64,000 nucleotides of DNA. It comes from Rhytidiadelphus loreus. Taxonomy: Eukaryota > Streptophyta > Bryopsida > Hypnales > Hylocomiaceae. Positions within the stretch are counted from its first letter, which is position 1; each line of letters begins with the position of its first letter. The position numbers and the translations under genes are program-made. The DNA is taken from the NCBI GenBank assembly GCA_947034895.1, contig OX344765.1, forward strand, positions 29,765,001 to 29,829,000, in the 5' to 3' direction. The notes under the pieces were generated by a model that did no database searches, was not told where the DNA came from, and was given only the letters and a program-made list of their open reading frames with translations. Shown here one piece after another: positions 57,583 to 64,000 of the stretch.

Positions 57583-58094
57583 TCGTTGGTTAGTAATTTT
57601 CTATGTTTTGACCTTGCTAGTTGAATCAAAGAGTCTCGAATTCCAATGTCCGTCAATTCCAATTTTTTGAAATTTGATTGTTAACTTAGTCCAAAATAAT
57701 TAGTTTTTACATGTATTCTCGGGGTGGTTGGTGGTTGGTGTGTCACTGCACAAGAGACCCCGCCCTGGTGGGCCTGTCCCGCTGCAGGGAGGGTTCATGC
57801 CATGCCATGACGGCCCTTCATCTTGGCAAGGGCTAAGTTACAATAGCCAACTACAGTAACTTACTGCTCTTGTGCTGTGAGTCTGTCCCACTCATCCCCT
57901 GACAAAATTCTACTTTTTCTACTCCCAGTGATGAAAAACGCACCCTTGCACCCTCCAAGTGTCGTCCACCGGCGGGGTACAGATCATCACGGAGGAGTGG
58001 GGTGCATGTTTCTCCCAATGGATTCAATTCTAAATTTGGAGTCAGTTGACATTAACTAATACGGAGTAAGTTAAAGGATCTCATCCTGTAGTGA
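57583..58094. other. Intergenic DNA with a GC-richer patch
   Basis: 57,720-58,000 is noticeably GC-richer than its flanks. I see no tRNA-like fold or protein match; the nature of the patch is unknown. Confidence 0.4.
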
Positions 58095-58393
58095 CTAAGG
58101 TAGGTGGCTGTAAATGCAACCCGACTCTAAAAGCGATCTGGTACATTTTGACTCTAACATGTACCAGAGGTGTACATTCCAGGAGGGGTCGCTTTTAGAA
58201 ACCACTATGTTTTCAACTTCAAAAATTCATAACTAATTCCATGAAGGTCTGAAAAATATGAAACGACTTGGATTAGATGCCAATTCCATTTTTCTTACCA
58301 CAAAAATTTACTGAAAATTGTGTTAAGAGATTTAGCTTCCCCAAAACTGCAAATCAGCTGTTAAAGTGTTGCTTTTACAGCCTCCTACCTTAG
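58095..58393 (-). mobile_element. T-family element, 299 bp, with clear terminal inverted repeats
   Basis: It starts CTAAGGTAGGTGGCTGTAAA and ends, inverted, CTAAGGTAGGAGGCTGTAAA. The interior contains a nested inverted stretch GGTACATTTTGACTC / GTGTACATTCC. It is inverted relative to the copies at 33.8 and 35.6 kb. Confidence 0.8.
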
Positions 58394-60170
58394 TGAGTCA
58401 TGTTTAGTAAACTACTAGTAAGTAGTAAGTAGTCTATGACTCTAGCCTATGACTGCTAGTTTGACATTGACTACAATGATGGTGATAATGATGATGTGAT
58501 GCACCACCTCACCTCCGTTATCAGTTGACAGACTGTGCGTGCATTCAGAAGTTTCTGTCCTTGGCTGGCTTGTTTTTCTTTCTCACAACACTGATATATA
58601 GAGTAAACTTGCCAATGACCGCACGGACGAAATTCAAATCCTTCTCCACAATGTTACAAACAATTGCAAGCTTTGAAACTTGGCACAATTATCAAATACC
58701 ATATTATGATTCATTTCCATAAAAAAAAGTGCACAAAAAGGTTTCTTCTTGCAAATTTCATTCCCAGTTGAAGAAAACGAGGCTAAAATCTTGTTAAGAA
58801 AAACTTCCGGCCCTTCACTGGACATTGTGCGGTGACTGTTCATACCATTGTCTCGTTTGCAAAGTTCCAATGTGTGTGGTTCATGTCCGGTCATTAGCGA
58901 TTGTAGTGTGCAGTGATTGGATTTGTTCGGTCAATGGTGGGTTTAGTCTATATATTTCTTTTCATTTCATTTTAGACACAAATATTTATACATCATATTT
59001 CTTTTCATATGCATCCCAAAAATCTTATCAAAAGAATTTAGTAGAATGAAATTATGTTTCACTTGTGTCAAGAAAGAAAAACAAAAAGGAAGAAGAATTT
59101 ATTAATGGTCCTTTTATTTGCGAAGGGAGAATTGCCCCCCTCATTGCCCCGGTCAACTTAGGTTTGAAAAAAAAGCCCCCTATGTTGTGCCAATTTTTTG
59201 GTAATTCTTGCATTTCCCCAAAGTAATTTGGAACCTCTTATTGCAAATTTGAATTCAGAATTTCAAAAAAAAATTAAGCCTTGCAAATAAAAAATTCCAG
59301 GGTTTGCGCTGGAGGGCAATGAGGGGGTCAATTCGCCCTGGCCCTTTTATTACCCCCGGCCATTCGTCCCATGTGCCTGGCCAGAGCCCATGTGAGTGCC
59401 AGCCAGACATGACGGAAAGGAGCCATGTGCGTTGATTGAATATTCTGGGCAGGGGTGGGGGGCACCTGGCAACTTCTGAGCATGTCCATGTGTCAAAAAA
59501 ACTAAACATTCATATGATTTGCAAAAATTGGCAAAAGAATTGGAAAAGTTTATATAAAGTATATGTAGCTATAATTGTCCCTAATTGTAAATGAGTACAG
59601 TTACTATGAAAGGAAGGAGGGTGTTTTTAAGAGAAATTGTCAAAAACTGCCAATTTGGAGTGTACTGACAAGAATTGAATTTTTAAAATTTTGTTATCAT
59701 TATGTCAATGTGTGGGAAAATATCAGAAATCTAGCTCCTCAGTAGTAATCATGTTGACGCTTCAATCATCATCTCCAATTTCCTTGCATCGCACCTTCAC
59801 TCCTCGACATACAAAAATTCATACGTTACATGAGTCTGTCTACATGCATGGAAAAAATCTTAGTGATCATTAGACCCTATCGAGGAGGAACACTTCACTC
59901 GGGAATCACATTGGAAGCAACAAAAATTAGAGTTCAAAACATTCCATTGTATTGGCAAAATGTGACGTGAGAGACAATGTCCCTATTACTAGGCTTTAAG
60001 GCAAGTGGCAAGGCGCCAAAACTCCAACCACCATAACTATCTTGGATTTGTAACCGTTTGCTCTCCCTAAGATGAATTGTCCTCTAGTCCTACTAGTTTG
60101 ACGAAGTTATAACATTACCACCACCCTTTTATGATCTAAAATGTGGTCTTGGCACATGAGGATGAAGATG
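58394..60170. other. Intergenic DNA with one R-family element
   Basis: An R copy lies at about 59,130-59,345 (GGGAGAATTGCCCCCCTCAT to GGGGTCAATTCGCCCTGGCC). No gene is seen. The 3' part, from about 59,880, may belong to the 3' end of the neighbouring gypsy element, but I could not define an LTR. Confidence 0.45.
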
Positions 60171-60356
60171 GTGAAATTCCTCAACCGCGTCCGGAGCATT
60201 TTTCAAATTTCCTATAGGTTCCCAAGAATCTTGACTTGCCTCGTAGCCTTCCCATGAAACAAGATATTGGAGTCTTTTGCCGCAACCACTCAATCGGAAA
60301 TCCAATATTCTATAAACCTCCCATTCAATGTCTCCCTCAAGGGTTATAATTGGTGG
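60171..60356 (-). pseudogene. C-terminal chromodomain of a Ty3/gypsy chromovirus, still open
   Basis: Minus-strand codons from 60356 to 60171 read PPIITLEGDIEWEVYRILDF, then a linker, then QYLVSWEGYEASQDSWEPIG and NLKNAPDAVEEFH. That is a complete chromodomain of 62 residues without stops. Upstream in the same frame lies LCIHDVFHISVLE followed by a stop, the normal GPY-region exit of chromoviral integrases. Known: such domains guide integration to marked chromatin. The open frame in a dead element may be chance. Confidence 0.85.
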
Positions 60357-60672
60357 TAGTGGTTTGTATTTGCGACCCAGAATAGTATCTTGTTGATATC
60401 ATTCGAGGACGGATATATGGAAGACATCGTGAATGCAGAGTGTTTGGGGCAGCTTTAGTCAATATACCAAGTCTGATAGTTTATCTATAATAGGAAAAGA
60501 CCCAAATTTTTTGAAGCCAATTTCTTAGACGGGTTTGTTGTTGTAATATATTCATGTGAAAGTAGTATTTTGTCCCCAATTGTGAAAATGTGTTGTTGCT
60601 GAATATGTCGATCGTAATTGTGTTTGGCTTGATTTCCCACAATCTTGATCATAGTTTTACTTCCTCATGTAC

Positions 60673-61320
60673 CTATTGTAGGTGGCGGATCATGTCTTCC
60701 GTTGTTGGGATTCTCAAAGTTGTAGGATTTGTGAAGATTAGGGTCGAATGATAGCTATAAGTGACATAGAATGGTGAGAACCTTGTGGATGAGTGAAGGG
60801 AATTATTGTAAGCAAATTCATGGATGGGAAGAAGATCTAACCACTCGTCTTGTTGCTTGGTAGTAAACATTCGCAGAATTTGCTCAAGAACTTGGTTAAC
60901 TTACTCCGTTTGACCATCTAATTGTGAATGAAAGGTTGTTTTAGGGGCGGGTTGAATACGAAGGAGCTCATATAAGCATCACATAATTTTTGAAACAAAC
61001 ACCAAGTTGTGATCATAAATTATCTCATCGGGAGTCCTGTGATGTTTCCAAATGTGGTGGAGATATACTATGGCGATTCTATTGGAATCAATAGTCTCAT
61101 TGGTCAGGATGAAGTGTGCTAACTTCGTGTTCTTATCAACTATCACCATAATTGCATCAAAATCTCCACAACTTGACAACTTTACAATAAAATCGGTTGT
61201 CACTCTCTCCCGTGATGTGTCCACCTCTGAGATTGATTGTAATAAGTTGTATCGGCTATGGCATGTAGGTTTGGAGCGTTGGCATAAGTCACAACCATCT
61301 ACATAACAATGAATATATTA
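60673..61320 (-). pseudogene. Ty3/gypsy integrase, broken
   Basis: On the minus strand a zinc-finger remnant DGCDLCQRSKPTCH (about 61,300) leads to the core VTTDFIVKLSSCGDFDAIMV with the first Asp. PDEIIYDHNLVF, with the second Asp, follows in frame. In a shifted frame, HSQLDGQTE has the catalytic Glu but is followed at once by a stop. QQDEWLDLLPIHEFAYNNS continues towards the chromodomain. Confidence 0.85.
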
Positions 61321-61689
61321 ACGCAAAGTTGGTCAATAAAAGGTTCTTGCTACAAGGTCCAAAGTCTTTGTCCAACTAAGGTGCCTTATAACTAGAGCAT
61401 TGTGTTTAGATCATAATATTTGTTGTCCCAATTTGTCATCATCTCGTACCACCATCATATCTTGGAAGTAGAGAATGCCATAGCTAAGACTATAGTCTTA
61501 TAGTTGTCAACGGATGTATCCTAGGGCCTGATCAAGACCATTGATAAAAAAACGTCAATATTAGTTGTAGTATTGTATCCTTGTTGGTGGCTAACTTGAT
61601 ATGTTGAATAATCCTTACATCATTCCCAACCGGTTCAAATGTTTCTAGCATTACTAATCATAATAAAGGTCTTGAAGTGATTTCACCAA

Positions 61690-62122
61690 CGTCTCTTATA
61701 TCAGACCATCGGGAGAGCATGTTTGCTCATCCATTCAACAAACTAGGTGGATGTTGGATTACAAATTCAAATGTCAAGAGTAGCTCAGACCATTGAGCTT
61801 GCCTTTAATTGAGTTGTTTTGTAGTCAAAAATTGTTTGAAGTTTATATGATAAAAAATTACTCGGATTTGGTGTAGCAACCCTTCAAGATAAACGCACCA
61901 ATCCTAGAAAGTCAAGACAATGCTTAATAGTTCCTTGTTATAAATATCGTAATTTTGTTTCGTCAACGACATCTTGGATCTATGGTAAGCATAGGGGTGC
62001 AAGTGCCTGTTGTCCCCGTGTTGTGAGAGAGTGTAATATACCATTGGAAAGTTAATTTCAATACCTTTCCAACGGTATATTACACGCTCAAAAATTCCAG
62101 AAATTGAAGTGGAAAATTGCAA
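61690..62122 (-). pseudogene. Ty3/gypsy RNase H remnant
   Basis: Minus-strand HPYAYHRSKMSLTKQNYDIY, followed by NKELLSIVLTF, is the RNase H core. Downstream the frame breaks, but pieces such as LKASSMV and FVEWMSKHALPM remain. Upstream (above about 62,005) the protein stops matching and gives way to sequence with a short foldback. No reverse transcriptase was found, so the 5' half of pol has been lost or displaced. Confidence 0.75.
62031..62085. repeat. Short foldback at the break of the RNase H remnant
   Basis: GTGTAATATACCATTGGAAA and its near-complement TTTCCAACGGTATATTACAC form the arms. A similar foldback, TACCATTGGAAAG...CTTTCCAATAGTA, lies at about 47,399-47,439 in the hAT-type element. 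Confidence 0.65.
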
Positions 62123-64000
62123 GAGAAGTTAACTGTCCACTACATGCACCTGCACAAAACCGTGGCAAAAAAACCCGTAGTCAATTTTCACTATGGTTTT
62201 TTTTCAAGGTTTTGGTATAGTGCATCCACTTACATCTTGAGATCAAGAATTTTGAATAAGATAGCATCGAATATCAATCCTTTCAATTGACACTAGCAAA
62301 AGTAACATGTTGCACAACATTTAAGCATTATTGATCCAAATCCAAATCATGTATCATTTTTTAATACCACATCATATGCCTTGTAAGATTATCCATTAGA
62401 CCATTTACTCAATGTGAATTGTTTGACTATCCAAAAAGCATTCAATGAAACAACTTGACATTGTATCTAATAAAACTTTTCACTGTACCTCCTAGTGTTG
62501 AAGCCCTCAACTATGTAACTCAATCACATTAGTTAAATAAATACATAGAATCAAAGTTGTCAAGGTTGGACTAGCCGATTTGGCCACAACATATCAATAG
62601 GCAAATTTAGGGTACAATAACGACCATATTTTGAATGCAAATTATGCTACAAGAAAAGATTGAAGCAAACTTCATACTCCAATACAAGAGTTTCAGTTGG
62701 TAGCTTATCAATATTGACACTAAATATTGAGGCATTGCAATTGAATTGGATTACTTGGAGATAATTCATTATACCAATTGTGAGCTCCCAATTTGTCATT
62801 TGGGACTCATAATTTTTTTTTAAATTGTTGCAATTTAGGATATAGTATTATACAAAAAAATTCCAAAAGAAAATAAGCATGTCACATGCCAATATAGCTT
62901 TTGGTCACAAATAGTCTTTTACCCTTAGAATGACCCTTAAACCCACTTATACATAGGTAAGAACCACACTGTAGTGGAAATCAACAGGCTTATAGGGAAC
63001 CTACCCGAAATAGCATAAAATCTGGTGCATGTGATCATGGTTGGCTAAATTGGTCTCAAGAGAGATAGGGAGATCCTTACGTAAATCTCCAAAAATAAGT
63101 TCTAGTTTTCCCATTCCATTGACAAAATACTAGGTATCCCAATTGTTAGTATGCAAGTGTCACTTTTTCAAGACAAGACACACAAAGGAATCTACGGCTG
63201 CTAAATTGTGATCTAGGATTGGGAGCATGTCAAGAAGTCAATGGCAAAGTTCCTTTGCCAAGATTCCCTCACATGTGAAAGATTCCCTAATTGCCGATAA
63301 TTCAAGGAGGGTTGGTTTTTACCATTCTATCAATCGTGCGCCAAATTGACACCAGACTTGGCGTGTGCCTTGTATAATTCTATGAGAGGTTCCTCCAAAA
63401 GTTTCAAAATTTTCTGACTTGCAAAGATATCCTTTGCGGACGGTCAAACCGCTTAAACCCACGAGCAAAAATTGACAAGAAATTCCCGGGTTGTAGTAAA
63501 ATCTCACTAGAAATTATGTTAGCTTTTTTTTATGTTAATAACGTGCCCCAACAAGTTTTGAAGCATTTTGATAGTGGGAGGTGGCCAAATCACCAAACAT
63601 TCCTCCAATTATCAATTACGACAAGATTTTTTGTAGAGTTGATCGGCATCCTGGAAGCACACGAAGTCGGAATGAAGTCATCAAGGAGTCTTTTTTTACT
63701 CCCTAGATCCCTTCTAACAACCCTAGCTATTTTTCTTGGTCAGAAAAGGTAGACACCAAAAGTTAGATTTTGTATCCTTTATTTGATCTAGTTGGCGCTA
63801 GTTATTGATGGATTTTTTGCGAGGATAAAAGGGGTTGGAAGTTTCTAAGGCTAAAATTAGTCTTCTGAAGCCAATGGCTCAATATGATTATCATTTGGAG
63901 TAGAACTCCAAAAGTTGTAGGTTTGGACCAACATGACTCTAGGACGATGAAACCTTTGAAGATAAGGATGAAATCCTTGAAGTTAGGATGAGAATCCTAG
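62123..64000. other. Unassigned DNA to the right edge
   Basis: No protein family, RNA gene or repeat from elsewhere in the window is recognisable on either strand. Small frames exist but look random. Confidence 0.45.

Noticed and set aside
57720..58020. GC-richer patch as a tRNA or other structural RNA gene
   Set aside because: I could find no cloverleaf, A/B boxes or conserved RNA motif.
63319..63752. Small frames at the right edge
   Set aside because: No family signature; codon content looks random and the surrounding DNA is of unknown origin.

Overview
The window looks like nuclear DNA of a land plant with a large, AT-rich, repeat-dense genome. The evidence is two intron-rich plant genes, plant-type L1, hAT and chromodomain Ty3/gypsy elements, and TTTAGGG-like telomeric motifs. 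A gymnosperm is my guess, but the sequence alone does not prove it. I saw no prokaryotic or organellar genes, tRNAs, rRNAs or CRISPR arrays.

Genic part (1-14,300). Two divergent genes share about 2.2 kb of upstream DNA. On the minus strand is the plant C53/CDK5RAP3 homologue (ER-phagy and UFMylation adaptor). Eight phase-consistent exons run from the start codon at 4,491 to the left edge, where the C-terminus is cut off. Its disordered region carries five Trp-centred motifs of the shuffled ATG8-interacting type. On the plus strand is the complete GC1/SulA-like SDR39U1-family chloroplast protein gene (6,692-13,631, 13 exon positions). One internal exon of GC1 is present as two diverged tandem copies (9A and 9B). 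Both keep an open frame and the same phase, both use a GC rather than a GT donor, and joining them creates a frameshift and stop. This is a strong candidate for mutually exclusive splicing. The shared upstream region holds four diverged tandem units of about 178 bp and a small hydrophobic ORF.

Repeat part (14,300-39,500 and 51,480-60,100). I see no host genes. The DNA is AT-rich and packed with short non-autonomous elements of at least four families, named here W, R, E and T. W elements are about 920-950 bp with TTAA at both ends. R elements are about 200-260 bp with GC-rich inverted ends ACCCCCTCGCTCGG. E elements are about 290-300 bp with CATTA.ATG ends and no visible target duplication. 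T elements are about 210-410 bp with AGGTAGG ends. Several are nested inside each other, so empty and filled sites can be compared within the window. A segmental tandem array occupies about 27.9-36.3 kb and includes a 399-bp direct repeat that appears identical.

Large elements. A 6.9-kb L1-type LINE (39,526-51,466, exact 16-bp target duplication) carries a 4,994-bp non-autonomous hAT-type element (42,907-47,900, exact 8-bp duplication). That element contains two 935-bp inverted arms, internal repeat units and GC-rich subterminal arrays. A decayed minus-strand Ty3/gypsy chromovirus lies at 60.2-62.1 kb; its chromodomain is still open although its pol has stops.
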